The notes under the pieces are model-generated. The model was not told where the DNA came from. It worked only from the letters and a program-made list of their open reading frames with translations, and made no database searches. A program made the position numbers and the translations under genes. This document shows, piece by piece, positions 12,636 through 25,613 of a stretch of 64,000 nt of DNA (position 1 is its first letter; each line of letters begins with the position of its first letter). The DNA lies in NCBI GenBank assembly GCA_022885665.1, contig JAGQDJ010000077.1, positions 496,001 to 560,000 of the forward strand. The letters run 5' to 3'. The DNA comes from Triops longicaudatus. Its lineage: Eukaryota; Arthropoda; Branchiopoda; Notostraca; Triopsidae.

Positions 12636-12643
12636 TGACGTCA
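12636..12643. promoter_or_regulatory. Perfect CRE (TGACGTCA)
   Basis: Exact palindromic CREB/ATF site in the gene-poor region. A single 8-base match can occur by chance in a window of this size. Confidence 0.3.
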
Positions 12644-14264
12644 TAAACGTACCTTTTTCGAATGTTTGTCACCAAAATATCTTTTGAAACGAACTACGAT
12701 CGAAGAAAAAATCAGCTTGAAGTTAAGTGAAGGTTTCGTGTTAGGTTTCACATTAATTACTTGTTTCAGTTTTTGTTTATATTTTGAGAAATTTTAGACC
12801 GCGCAGCAAGGGACTACAGCGATTGAATTTCGTTTGTGAATATTTAGGTTACATAAAATTAACGATTATATAAAGTTAGTTATATTAGATCAGTGCTTGT
12901 TTTGTTGCAATTGTTGGTGAGGAATATTTTTTTTAAAAAAAAGTTCAAATACAGTAATAAATTTTAAGGAAAACATAGTAGTTCCATCATATCAACAACG
13001 AATTCATGGCAAGCAAAAACAGCAATAAATTCGATGATCCTTATACTCCCGACAAATACAATAAATCTTCTAAACCTCAGGCTTGAAAATAAACTTGTTA
13101 TTAAATCCACTTCAGTCCTAAATTAGCACGTAAAATTTCTAGTGCTCTTATCTTGTTAGTGATTATAAGATCTAAAATTTTAATTCTTCTAAAATTTATT
13201 GTAGGTCGAGTTGAACTACTAAAAAGTATTTTCATTCTTCTTACACTTTCTAGATCCTCAGTTAGATTTTTGTTTTCAAGCTAAATACTTTTTTATTCGA
13301 ATTTTTTATTATTTTTGCGTTGGAAGTCATCGTGTATGCTGGAACACAGTACCATAATGCAACCCTGCGCTGCAGTGTATGTGTATACACGCATCCAATT
13401 ACTCTTTGATCCGAGTAAACCGAGATGTTTGCTAACTGCGCGTGACGACTTTTACGATGCTTTCCCTTCTTGTTTTTCACGATTTTTTTTCCTACAAAAA
13501 AAAGTCTCCCTTTAAGCGGCTTAAAGGAGGTTATCATTTTCTCATTGACCCATTAATGACCGTCTGACCTTTCAACAGATTTGGTTGGGAATCTTAGCAT
13601 GGTACATCTCCGGAACGAGGGTTCAAAAGTTCGTACTAGAACTAATTAATTGTAAAATTGAGCTTGCGACCGGAAGAGGGAAAGACTGATGTCCGGTTAG
13701 GTTTACAGATCCCCGTCGCCCCGAAAAGATGAGTTGGAGGATGCTGTGTGCTGTGTATGCTTATTTGACCTTTGCCGACCTGACGTGATCTCCTTCCTTC
13801 GCAGTGTTCATATGTATGTGTGTGTAAGTTTAAGGTGCCAAAAACTGAATTTCTCCCTGGCCGCTCCCCCGCCCTGTCTAGACGTCCTGACTCCAGCTTC
13901 ACCAGCGCCCCCACCCCTACCTAAAATGACAACAGGTCACATGACCCTCGTCCTGACCTGCAATGACCCGTGAACTCGCAAGAATATTTTTGGCAACAAG
14001 CAAAAATATTTTGCTCCAAATTTGAATTCAATTATTTTTTTATTAAGAAATGTTTGAATGCAGTAATTTAATTTTAATAAAAGTAGATTTCCCTGAAAAA
14101 GAGGGAAAATTCCTTTGACTTTAGGAAAGCTGTAAATTTTCGAAAGATTTAACAAGTGTCCTTCGCTTGGTCCGCCTCCGTTAAGGGGTAAGAGTTATGA
14201 CGACACGAGAGACGGCTTAAATTAGATCATTGTTTGACTTAGCGTTTGGGTCGTTAAGCCCCAG

Positions 14265-14274
14265 CTCACGTGAC
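14265..14274. promoter_or_regulatory. E-box with CLEAR-like flanks
   Basis: CTCACGTGAC differs by one base from GTCACGTGAC, the MiT/TFE (CLEAR) type E-box. Function inferred. Confidence 0.28.
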
Positions 14275-16280
14275 AGTGACACCATGAGTTACCCATAACG
14301 ATACGTTCCACTTGTTATAAAGCGAGGACTTTCGCGCCGCTGTACTGCAATTCTAACGCTTTTCAAAACGAAAAGTGTTATGTTAGTACAGGGAATCTTT
14401 CCCAAAACGGAGAAAGAGGGGACACATCACCCCCCAATACCGTTTCGAGTGTCCTTTTAATTAGGGCGGAAGTGTCCCTTTCACCTTCTTCTTCTCCATA
14501 TACACACAAAACGATGGATATTGGATCCATCACCATCAGCCCGGAAAGATCTGTACAAACTCTTGGCGTTTCTAACAAGATTTTCATGTCCCTCTTTCAA
14601 GAAGTGTGTTCGTGATATTTAGAGGTTGTCAAACAGAGCCGTGGCCGTCTTGTGGCCACATCGACTCTCCGAAGAAGCCACAGGGGGAAATTTCATTTAC
14701 GCTTTTTAGTCAAAGGCCGTCTAAAAAGGAGCCTTCTAGATTCTTAACTAGTTAGTGGTATGTTACGCGCGTTAAAAGTCCCAGTTTAGCATTTTACATA
14801 TGCAAAGTTGTCAGTTCCACTTGAAGCGGACAACAACCAGTTCCCACTATGGGGTTACGCTTGGTATGTGTAACTAATGAGTGGATTTTTTGCTAGTTTT
14901 AAACAAATATAGCAACGACTTGCCAGCATAATTTGCGCTGGTATATCTTTGAAAAAATACAAATCTTAAGAAAAAGAAGTGGAAATAGGATTGAAAGCCG
15001 GCTTAAGGCTTTTAAAATTATAAGTCAAGAATTTGTACGCTGTCAGGTACCATTACCTAGCTGATTGAGCTACATAGACGAGAAGCAGCAAAAAAAGCAT
15101 GTTGGAAAGGTTATGAATGCGGGCATAATTGGTTAATGCGGCTCTGGCGAAGAAGAGGGCTGGCTAGTGAGTACGTATAGCAAGACAAATTCGTTACGTA
15201 TTTTTTTTTTTTAAGTCTTGGTTTGCCGAGTACGGTTCCCCTCTTCTGTCTCTTTTAAAGGGAATGAAAGGCCTTGGGTTCGTTTGTAGATAGCCAAGAT
15301 CCTTAACCGGTTAATTAAGAATGCTATTGTGATTTTGCAAGGTTCTTTCTTCTCTTGCTTTTTAATTTTGAAAAAAGCTTGTAACAAAACCTCCCCATAT
15401 GAAGATATCTTGATTATCGTTCTCACGCCCGCTTAAAGCCTGGAAGAAAAATAGAATGAATGGGAATAAAAAGGACGGATGAAGTTAGCACGATAAGATT
15501 TTACTTTATCTGTAAATAAAAATGTTTTGAGGTGCATTTGCTGACGGGATAGGTTGTTGTTATGTAGACATTGTTGTATTGATACCAAATATTGAAAAAA
15601 AAATCTCCATTTTCCTTTCGAAGAAGTTTCTGAACGACTGTCTTCGTGTCCGTAAAAAATGGATTGAGTGATGAGTCAATTCCTTTTCACTCATGCCAAC
15701 ATGTTTAATTAACCTCTTGTTGTAACAATGGGGCTTATCAGACTAAAATGTCCCGCGTCAACGACATTTAGGTTCTCACTTTCTTATCATCATCGTTCAT
15801 TTCTATTCTAATTTAACGCTAGAAGATTCACGCTTTTGATCATAAATACTTGGTACAGCGGAACTACATTGTGCCGGTTCAGTGTACCACTTTTTAAAGA
15901 GCACTTAATTATGATTTGAAGGAATAATTTAATTTCGTTGGCTTTTTTGTATCGTTTCGTTTCATCGTAAGCGAAACATACCTCCGAGCGACAATACTTC
16001 TATTTTGCTAGCAAAAAAAAGTTGTTTGCTTTGTAATATGCAATCTTTCATCAAAGCCTGGGATCTTGTGAATGCAAGTTTCGCAGGACACCTATGATGG
16101 ATGACGCGAGCCGATTGGCCTTTAAACTCTCTGTCGAATGTTTGTAAAGGGAATTTACCTTAGTCTAACCACTCGACGTTCAAAACCCGACACGTTTTTA
16201 ACAAGCGCAAGTACCTGATAAGCTCGAGAGTTGAGCTTTTCAATGCTCCTAATTACTTCATAGAAACTTTTAAACGTGAA

Positions 16281-16311
16281 CAATCGGGGAAAATCTGATT
16301 TCCCCGTATTG
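16281..16311. repeat. Hairpin-forming inverted repeat
   Basis: Arms around CGGGGAAA and TTTCCCCG, extended by CAAT/ATTG at the outer ends, with a three-base centre. Near-perfect over about 14 pairs with single-base offsets. There is no T tract or gene end nearby, so its role is unknown. Confidence 0.5.
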
Positions 16312-18459
16312 TTGCGGCAGACGGTCTTCACAAGGATGTGTGTCTGAATAGCGCTTTAATGCGGGGTTTTTCCCCCTACCGACGAATACTGGAGGCTAAT
16401 ACTTTCAAATTAGGAAGTTAAAAGGAACAAGTCCTCGGATTCGTCTACTGTGACCAATTGGAGATTTTCAAATTGAGCCAAGTTTTTCTTCTCACTTCAT
16501 GAATTCTTGATTGCACATTGATAGGCCACGTTTGGTTGTAGCTAATTTTTCCTAATGTGACATTTTGGTTTAGGGGGAGGGGGGAGGGAGAGCGCGGGAA
16601 TGCTCTTTTGTCAGGTGGGTCGCCAATCAAGCGTCAATTTTGACAGAATTTCAGGGACGGTTAATTCTCTTCATAAAGAGCAGAAAGGTTTAGGTTTGAA
16701 ACGTAGAAATGCCGCTATTGGGAAAAGCAAGTTTTCATAGCGACGCTAAACTCTCTGGCGCGCTCTAGGAGGTCCCAACATGGCCCTTTGGCGCGGTAGG
16801 GGTGCTAACCCTTGTTAAAAACTAACCCTAACTATTACAACTCCCGTTTCTTGGGCTATAAAATTGTTAGTTAGGCTGTCCGTCTTACCATTTTTTATGT
16901 ATGTGTACTGTTGGATAAGCCAACACAAGGGACATGAAAGAACCGGACCACTGTAAGAAGAGAAATTACCCAGTCCTTAAGACCCTTTTCATCCCCGGCT
17001 TCCAAAAAGTCGCACGAGTCCACTTTTAGTGCCTGAAGATTTCTGGCGTCTATTTACGCGTGTCCTTTTTTTCTAGTGAAAAGATTTTATCATCATAAAC
17101 CTAGGTAACTTTTATTTCTGTAATTAAGCTACAGCAATATTGCTTAACAAAAATTGGACGAAGGCTCGTAAATTTTCGAAAGAACTTGGGTTGAAAAGGG
17201 ATTGCAACTGAAAACATGGGAACAGGAATTTAGGTAAAAATGTTCAGAAATTTTATTCAGTAAAGGCTTGACTTACTATGAATGACTAATAATAAATCTG
17301 AGTAAAATAATAATAAATCTTCGTGGTACATTAATAATCGTTTTAAACTTCTTGCATTATATCCTTATCTTTCTATATTTCCGCATTTCAAATTACAATC
17401 AAACGTACTTTTACTTTACATGTCAGTTAATTTGCTTACATAGAGCAGATAAAGAAGAAATAAAAATAAATATTAATTAAACCCATTAAATATTTTTGAA
17501 TAATTTTTTTAATAGTAAGAAAAATTTACGCACTACAGTTCTAAAACCACCGAATAAGAACGATCTTAACAAAATATCGAGCCACACGTGTGAAAATGTT
17601 CCTTAAAAAAATCAGTAATAATCCAGCGTGAGCTTCTGCTCTTTATTGGGAATGTGTGAAAGGTTAAAATTTGTCCCGTGAAATAATACGTGTGTGTCTC
17701 GTCACTATAGGCCATGGAAGAATAAATACTGAAAAAGATGAACAATGTACATAATAACCCTGCACTGATACGGATTATAATTACGCTAAGCCCCCTAATT
17801 ACTTATGCACATTATTGGTACGTTTTATTTTTCAGAATTTCTTACCTAACTGGTACAACTTACACATCTGCAAGTAGCCTTGTGTTTCCCAGACTTCTCG
17901 CAACCTTATAGGACATATGCTTTCAAGCAGTTGCCTTGCAGCAATAGATATGAATTTGCTGTCAAATTGCTCCTTTCTCAGCAATTCTTAGGAGGGTTAA
18001 AAAAGGAAAGGTAGAATTGTGTATCTAATGTAGAAAAAATTCCTGGCTCATCCTCATCTTTTAACAAGGGTGTCGTCGTTAGTGTTTGGGTAAAAGCCAT
18101 GTGAAGACAAGATAACTGCTGGGCGAAGGTTTTCGGACGGGAAACGAAGAAAAGAGCTGGGTAAAGGACTGTGAAAAGGAGAGTACGTCTAAGATTGTAA
18201 CTTTTCAGAAATAATAAGGAAAGACAATATTTTGGGAACGAAAGTAAAGACCCTAGCTATTAAGCGGACATAATGGAGTTTAAGACGGAGAAGGGCTGGA
18301 TGGGAGGGATGAGACGGAGAGGGAACAGAACGCAAGAAAAAGAGACCAAATAAGAGGGTTAAATGAGGCTCACCGGCATCAGCTTCTCACGCCCCATTTG
18401 ACTGCTTACAGATGTCTAGTAGGGCGTAAGGAAGTAATAGTCGACGGAATCTTGCACGT

Positions 18460-18515
18460 GGTACTACACCAACACTATGTAGTGCAGTGCCGTACTGTAC
18501 AGCACTGTACGTACC
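18460..18515. other. Three-way-junction-like inverted repeats
   Basis: Outer arms GGTAC (18460-18464) and GTACC (18511-18515) enclose two hairpins: a 6-pair stem at 18463-18468/18478-18483, and a 10-pair stem with one mismatch at 18485-18494/18498-18507 closed by a 3-base loop. The fold is visible by eye. Whether it is transcribed is unknown. Confidence 0.45.
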
Positions 18516-19260
18516 CTTTGCAGCCCTTTTTCGGTTTCATCTTGGGGTCATGCAAAACTTGGTAGTGGAGAAGTGTTTCTAATTTGGATGAGGGGGAGAA
18601 CATTTCCTATTGGTTTTGCTGCAGGTTACGGTCCCTTGAACAAGTCGAATTTCCAAAGTGACACGTTTTTCTTATCGCATGTGTAAGGCCTAGAGTTGCT
18701 TCATCCTTCTGCTGAGGAGCTTATGGGGTGAAAGGTGGGGTTAATGCCTTTGAATGGCTGACAAGTGTAGAAAAGATATAGGATGTAAAACGGGCGGAGC
18801 TCATTAGCGCCTGAGAAGTCAGTTAACTTGTGTGGGGTATGTCGTTTAGCTTAGCGTTAGTTTTAGCTCGTTGTCGACCCGTGATGAGCTCATGGTTTTA
18901 AGGTCCATGTAACCTTTGATCTCTTGCCTGGATAATAAGAAGGCATGTCAACTATTTGGTGAGTGCAAAGTACCAAGAGGAGTAGATGGGGGGGAATATA
19001 TGCGATAGACGTGGGAGATAAAGGAGAGTTCATTAGAAGGAATGCCAACTTCATTAACACTTCCCTAAAAGCCCTAATTGCCCGAACTGCGCAAGAGTGA
19101 TATAACGACTGTAGAGCTTGAGTAGTAAACTTCATGTTTTCTCAGACTTTTAAAGACTTCACTTATGGGGTCATTTAGTTCATTCTTGACCACGTTTAGT
19201 CGAAACGCTTTCACTTGTCACGAACGGTCAGCCGAAACTAATGTCTATTTGTTATTTCTA

Positions 19261-19382
19261 GAGTAGAATCGCGTTATAGCAAGGCCTTTTATAAAGAATT
19301 GTTAGCTATAACCAACAGGTTGTAAGGCCCATCAAAGTGCAAATATAAAAAATTCTGATGTGAAGAACTCCGAATATTCCGA
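19261..19382. mobile_element. MITE copy (TTATAACGA family), degraded
   Basis: Starts with the terminal motif AGTAGAATCGCGTTATAGC. It carries the family's internal block (AAATATAAAAAATTCTGATG, then GAACTCCGAAT), also seen in the copies at 30.1, 43.1 and 60.0 kb. No coding capacity. The other end is not clear. Confidence 0.5.
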
Positions 19383-19559
19383 TATTTTTTTCTTGTTATT
19401 TTCAGTGGTTATCTAGGTAATTTCTTTCATTAAGTGAAAATTAAGTACTTAAGCAATTTTTGAGGGCAAATTCTCTTTTATGCTCTCCTTGGCAACCATT
19501 TAAGCATGGAATGCGGTAAGATATCCAAAGTTCACAATATATGCAATCATGGTGTCATC

Positions 19560-19578
19560 TTTTTTTTTTTTTTTTTTT
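19560..19578. repeat. Poly(T) tract, 19 bases
   Basis: Uninterrupted T run; simple microsatellite. Confidence 0.9.
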
Positions 19579-22500
19579 GCATTCTCAGCTATTGTTATAG
19601 GAAAAAGAGTATCTAATCCCGTAAATTCGGTGGTAAAACGCTCGTAGCGGTGATTTTGGGTGGCATCATAATTCAAACAATTACATAAAGACTCTTCAGT
19701 TAGGCAAGCCTGGGAAAGTGAAGGAAAAAAGGTGACGCAGACTTTTTGGTACCAAGGTTGAGATGTGACTTATGGTTCCAATAAACTGTCTGCACGATGA
19801 ATATCCATTGTTGGGGCAATGAAGTGAGGGTGGTTGGGTCAAACGTCCCAGGGTGCATTTATGGGTCCTTTCAATCTCTAGAAAAAGAAGACCAATAAGA
19901 ACATTTCTTATAAAACGGCTCTTTTTCAAACACCGAAAGCCCGACCTCCCAGATTTTTAACCGCAGCTACAACTTGGATCATAATTTTCACTCTACCGAA
20001 TTATGTTTACTAGACAGTTTACTAAAAGCCCTCGTCCACTTCAAAGGTTTTGGCTCATTGTGAGGGTTTTCTGTCATAAAAATGGAACAGGTTCTTTTCG
20101 AATTAAATGAAAACTTGTCTTTTTCGTCCGTAATAGTTGGTGTGGAGGAAAAGGGAAGTTTTTCCCACGCCTTGGCAAAAATCATTTCATGCAAATCTTT
20201 ATTTGCTTGCTCCAAGAGAGCAAAGAGGATTATGTTTTGCCATATGGAGATTTTGATTTGATACCATCAAGAATTAATGAATCTAAACGACCGAGGAACC
20301 CCCTTCGGCTCTAGCGATCGATGTTTACTGACTTACTGATAAAATTCATAACTGCCTTCCCCACCCTCTTGGACAACAATCTCGCCCGCAGTAGCATTTC
20401 GCACCCCTGGAACAAGGCATATAGGTTACTGTGTCTACGTAAACTGAATTTAAGCGTGTGTAGATGTTATTCATGAACGATAGAAGGGAGTAGGAGGGGG
20501 AAAGGGATGCTGCAATGTGTAACCGGGGATTAAGTCCCAACTTCGTTTACCAACACACAATCGCATTAGCCCCTTCCGTTTTACTCCCACTTAGCCGTCC
20601 ATTTAAGTGACGTTTATTACCACCCGGAATGGCAATCACTGTGGTTCTAGTAGCCACTCCCCCTTCCCACCCCCTACCCTTCCCATCAACTAAGTTGGTA
20701 TTGACTCAGTAGGCCAACTTTAACCCTCAACCCTATATTGCTTTTATATAAATGAGGCGACGACCCGCTGGGCTCGTTATCGACGCTAGCGAGGGCTCGT
20801 TAACCCCCTCATGAAAAGGTCACACAATCTTTCTTGCCAGCCAAATGAACAAAAGCTAGTTAATAGTTTACCTAATGGTGCCCTTTTTTCCTGCTTTTCT
20901 TATTTTTTTTATTTTTTCTTGTTTAACAGGCCAACTTTTTCTCTTTTTTACTCTTTTAAGCTCTTGAAAATAAATCTGCAATAGAATATTTGAAAAAATT
21001 CGACTTTCGTAAAAAAATTGTAAATTTGAGGCAAATTGATGCGTCTTCTCGCAATGATTTGTGATTAAGTGCCGTCTTTTTTTAATAGAATATTCTAAAG
21101 CTAATAATTTCAAAATTAAATAATTTATTTTTTATTTATTTTTTTACAATTTTTTTTTTCATGTTTCCCATACTGGCGTTAAAACCCCGGTACACGCAAC
21201 TTCCAGACTGTTTTTTAAAAAATTAAAGTTAGGATATCGTTTCTACTTTAAATAGAATATAGATAGATAGTTCTGTTCTATTGACTAACGGTAGAGGGTG
21301 AATGAAATCAAACAGAAACTCTGGATAAAGGTAATACAAGCCTTAAATTTTCTAAAACGAAAAACTTATGTTCTAGAACTCTCTTAGGATCACTAGGAAC
21401 AAAAGAAATTTAATCACGTAAGTCAAGTCAACATGTCGTTGATTAATCACTCAATTTAGTCCACCACTACGCGTAACCAACTAATGTTTTTTTCCACAAG
21501 ATTTCCTTGAGCTTCGGTCATTATTTATCCGTCGAAAACGAGTCTATAAAAAGGGGCAATTTTTGTAACCAAACACCTAATCAATTTTCGTATCGCAAGC
21601 GTAATTTTTTCTATCGTTACGCATTACTAGATACCCTTTCACTTCTTTATTTCTCTCGCCTTTTCCTAAGCGTCGATCTTGTATTAGCACGGGGTGTCAG
21701 GGAAGTCAGCAGTAGATATGGATGGTAATAATGTGATCATTCTTCTGCCTACTACCCCACCTATCCCTCCATCTACCTCCCTTCCTATTCAACGCCTTCA
21801 CAATCACTCGCCCTACCAAGTCTTGATGATGGCAAACAGCTTTTATCACACAGCCTCGGCAGTTATAGGACTATTACAGTTTTTTTTTCTCTTTCCTTTT
21901 CTTACTTGCTCTTTTTTCCATATGTGAGAGCGAGTACGAAGAGGATTTATTTCGCCCCCTTCCGTAGCAATAACCCTCCTGGCTACACGGAAACTAGCAC
22001 CTACTCCCATTTTCTTCGGTCTTTTCCTCCCTTTTCACTCCTTTGCAGGGAATTCATTTTCCGTTTCTCCATAGCAACGCCGACAAGAACGGTCCAATCC
22101 TACTGAGGATTTCTCAGCTCTCTGTCTTTGACAACGACGCCCAAGCACCCAGGGACGACGCCTTCGACGCCTGGCCCCCTTCTTTGATACTATCGTGCGC
22201 CGACAGATAAAGCCAGAGGGATTGAGGAGGGGATTACGGCGATAAAGCATAACGGGGGCTTTACCTTCACTTCGCCTAGCCTCGCCCGAGACCCCAAATG
22301 GACTCCAATATAACGTCTAGCTCAAAGAAAATGCGGAGAAAAAGACGCCCATTCTGTCTTTTACTGTATTAGCCTGGTCATTATATGGTAAATGGCAAAG
22401 CGGAAGAATTTTGAGGATAACCCAGATTTGGACAGTTTTGGGGTCGCAGGAACGCTTACATTTTATTCCTAAATGCAAGAAAATAAGAACGCAACAAATA

Positions 22501-22977
22501 GACAGATTTCAGAGAGAAAAAAAGTGAAGAACAAAATCTTTGAAAATGTTCCATATCCTAATGAGTTTCGATAGAAGGTGTAATAGAAACCATTTGAATT
22601 ATATAGAAATTACCAAAAATTGCAAGAAAGCAATACTGTTGAAGTAATGATCATTACTTTGATCAGTAAATTGCTACAACTTACCATAGATACGAAAATG
22701 ACTTATTATGTGCGTTAATTTTGCCCCAGAAACTCTACTATCCCGCTCCGCTAATTTCATACGTTGTCTAGTATAACACGTAATATACCATAACGTTATA
22801 AAAAATTTTAAATAAGCTACTGCTGCTTCTAAATTAAAATTTAATACCCGTAGGCATTTTTAAGGTAGGCACACTAGAGTTAGATAGCTTTATTAATAAC
22901 CCTTTTTTAACGAACTATTGTTTATAGTAGACGCGTTAGTCTCCGGTAATTGTAAAAAAAGTGTGTATTGTATATTT

Positions 22978-23011
22978 AAAAAAAAACAAAAAAAAAAACA
23001 AAAAAAAAAAC
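22978..23011. repeat. A-rich tract with regularly spaced C
   Basis: Runs of about ten A separated by single C in three near-identical units. Simple-sequence repeat. Confidence 0.85.
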
Positions 23012-23049
23012 AGATAGACCAAATCGTTTTCTCTGTTCCTAGGAGATAT

Positions 23050-23071
23050 TTTGTAACGAAACCCTACTGTA
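23050..23071. mobile_element. MITE terminal remnant
   Basis: TTGTAACGAAACCCTACTGT closely matches the right terminus of the copy at 39.3 kb (TTATAACGAAATTCTACTGT). The body on its left is too diverged to delimit. Confidence 0.4.
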
Positions 23072-23555
23072 TTGGCTGCTTAGAATAATACAAACCAAGT
23101 CAGTTGAAAACCTCTGATGTCCACGCAGATTGACTATTGGATGATAGGATGAAGCTGAAGTAGTGAACGTGCACTTGACAATTCAATTTTGAATTACATT
23201 TCTAATTAGCTATAAGTAGCTCAGTAACATTTTAAATCATTTTTTTTTTATTTTTTATTTACAGTATTTACTTATTTCGAGTGCTTCTGAAGTTGAGATA
23301 AGTCCCATATTCTGGGAGAATACATGCTACTTACGTACTTAGTTGAAAAACGCCTAAAGAGAGTTTCCTTGCCTGTTAACAGCATAGCTCGTGAAAGATG
23401 GGGCAAAACGCATTATTTAAGACCGCGTATTTTTAGAGTTAATTGTTATACGCCTTGAAAGGATCGCAACTCTATCAGTGAAGAGTTCAAATGTGTTGCT
23501 GTGCATGTTTGAACCTTTAGAATACCATTTGCTTCCCTGTGCGTTTGCAATCCAG

Positions 23556-23568
23556 GTCACGTGACTCA
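23556..23568. promoter_or_regulatory. CLEAR-type E-box overlapping an AP-1 site
   Basis: GTCACGTGAC is a perfect palindrome of the MiT/TFE (CLEAR) type. It overlaps TGACTCA, a consensus AP-1 site. Two known motif classes sharing bases is more specific than either alone, but binding is not shown. Confidence 0.4.
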
Positions 23569-24375
23569 GTTCTCACACTCAACGCAGTTTGAAACTAGTT
23601 ATCAAAACGTCTGCAGAGTATTTCTGCACTGACGCATCTTTAACAGCCGTGGAAAGTGTATTGTATATGTATATTTTTGTGAAGCTTTAAGTACCTTCTT
23701 TGTGCAATCTTATTTTGCACTTCCTTTAGCACACATTAATGTTGAGCGTTACAAAGTCTAGGGGCTTTGGCTGGGCTAATAATCGTCGGTCTCACCTCTC
23801 TGGTAACTGATTAAGCTGTTTGGCTATGTAGATAGAATAATAATAAGTGGGTCTTTGACAGCCAACTTATGCCTTGGCAGTAAGGCAGTTTGTAGCGTTA
23901 TTACACTTGGCCCAAAGCTTCAAAGGGGCAGCCAAGCCAGCTTTGAAGGGGGCTTTTGCACACGCCAAGCTTGTCTTATTAATATTGCCGGCTCCTTGGG
24001 CTCCGCCATATATTAGAAAATGGTTGGTGGTAGAAGAGACTTGCACACTATTACAACAATATGTGTGGGGCGTTCGTTCTGCATTATTCATGGGTGAGAA
24101 AGCGAAAAAGGGCAGAGAGCCGGTGCACCAGCAAAGCGCTGCTTTGCGCACTGCGTCGGAGAGTGAGCCAAGCGAGCAAGTTGCGAGAGACCCCGGTCAT
24201 GAAATCCTGCGTATTTGGTTGATGATGGGAGCCATTTTGCCCGTTGCTTAGCTTTAAAACTCCTGTCAGAACGGCTTTTGATATGCTTTGGTGAAGAAGG
24301 GGAAGCTTATACAGCCCGCCACTGCCATAAACGACGTCTTTATCCGCGATGCATATGCTAATTAACTGCCATTGC

Positions 24376-24383
24376 ATTTGCAT
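24376..24383 (+). promoter_or_regulatory. POU octamer ATTTGCAT
   Basis: Perfect octamer motif, followed 10-12 bases on by a TAATGAG homeodomain-like core, within the less AT-rich segment 23.9-24.6 kb. Confidence 0.3.
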
Positions 24384-25583
24384 GAGGACGCCTAATGAGA
24401 CTCACGAAAAGGGGGGGCGAAGAGGTTGGTGGTGATAATGCCAAGGTGTTTGTAAATATATTATGTCTTTGCTGGGGAAAACTGTAGGCTCTTATCGAGC
24501 CATAAACCGCTGATGTTTTAATAAGCGAAGGAAAGTTCATTGTTGTGCCAATAACCTCCTTCAAGCCAATTTCCCCAGCGTCTCGTAAGCTTTTACAGCT
24601 GCTTGTGCTTTTTGGCCATATTTCTTGTAAAAGGTCACAGGGCAAAGTTGTAAATACACCAACCTGAATAAGATACTATGAAAGAGGTCCCGTTTTGTTT
24701 AGTTTTGATAACAAGCCAATTTGATGAAACAAGGGGATCTCGCTAGCACCCTTAACGCGAAGATCGATCGTTGGCTTTGAAACATCTATTGCGTTTGTGA
24801 GCTTTAAAACTTGTTATCGCTTTCCATTTTTTTCTTTTACAAAGATGTAAAAAGGAGGGTTGACGAGCTCGTAAAAGAATTATGATATAAACGTGGTTTG
24901 TTATTACTTTGGAACCAACAACACTCCTTGTTAAAGATGGAGTCATTTGCGTATCTCTGCATAACCATCTTGTTAACTTTTGACCTTAAACGGTTTATCG
25001 TGAAACGCGTGCTACAGGAAATCCAAGCTCGCCATAATAGTTTCGAATTCTCTTATTGAAAAGAATAGGTTAAATTCATTTTTGAAAAAAAAAATATTCA
25101 AGATACCCTCGCGCTAAGCCATTTGCTTTAGAAAGTTGGGGTCTTTATAACACAACGAATTTACAGTTTAAACATCTTCGATCGAAGGGATTTTCGTCGG
25201 GATGCGAAATGAAGCTGTAAAAAGGAGGAAGTTCAAAAGTGGGTAGGAGGAGTCTTCTTGAACGTAATTTTAAGTTCGTAATTATTAAGAGATCTCTCTT
25301 CAAGTCTGCAGTCGCTTTTTTCGTCCTGTGTTCCTGATGATAGGAGATTCGGAGCTCGCTTCTTCAGATCTATAGATATGCAAATTGCTCTACGTCCCTT
25401 AATCAGCGTCACAGGTAACGTGAGAACCATCAAACACTCCTTTTTTTCCTTTCTTAAAATTCTTAGCCCGGACTTTCTGTTTTCCCAAGTCGTTGGCTCC
25501 GTTTTAAGTGAAAATTATTTTTCGCATTTTAGCGGTGATTTGAAGTGAGACAAAAAATATTGCGTGAGATTCTCGATGGAAAA

Positions 25584-25613
25584 TTTTATTAATTTTATTA
25601 ATTTTTATTAATT
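25584..25613. repeat. Tandem TTTTATTAA repeat
   Basis: Three consecutive near-identical 9-10 base units. Low-complexity tandem repeat. Confidence 0.8.

Larger units (their letters stand above)
10256..19260. other. Intergenic, possible regulatory landscape of Msx
   Basis: Nine kilobases without a recognisable gene. All open frames are short and overlap on both strands. Individual sites of note (CRE, E-box, hairpins) are listed separately. A palindromic GTCACATGAC variant E-box sits at about 13935-13944. No RNA gene was recognised. Confidence 0.5.
19383..23049. other. Intergenic, no gene seen
   Basis: No recognisable gene. Many short chance frames, a T tract, A-rich DNA near 22978-23011, and T-rich stretches around 20880-21160. 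Confidence 0.5.

Noticed and set aside
23874..24251. 125-codon plus-strand open frame with Ala/Lys-rich start
   Set aside because: Overlapping long frames on both strands and no homology I recognise; fits a less AT-rich non-coding element better.
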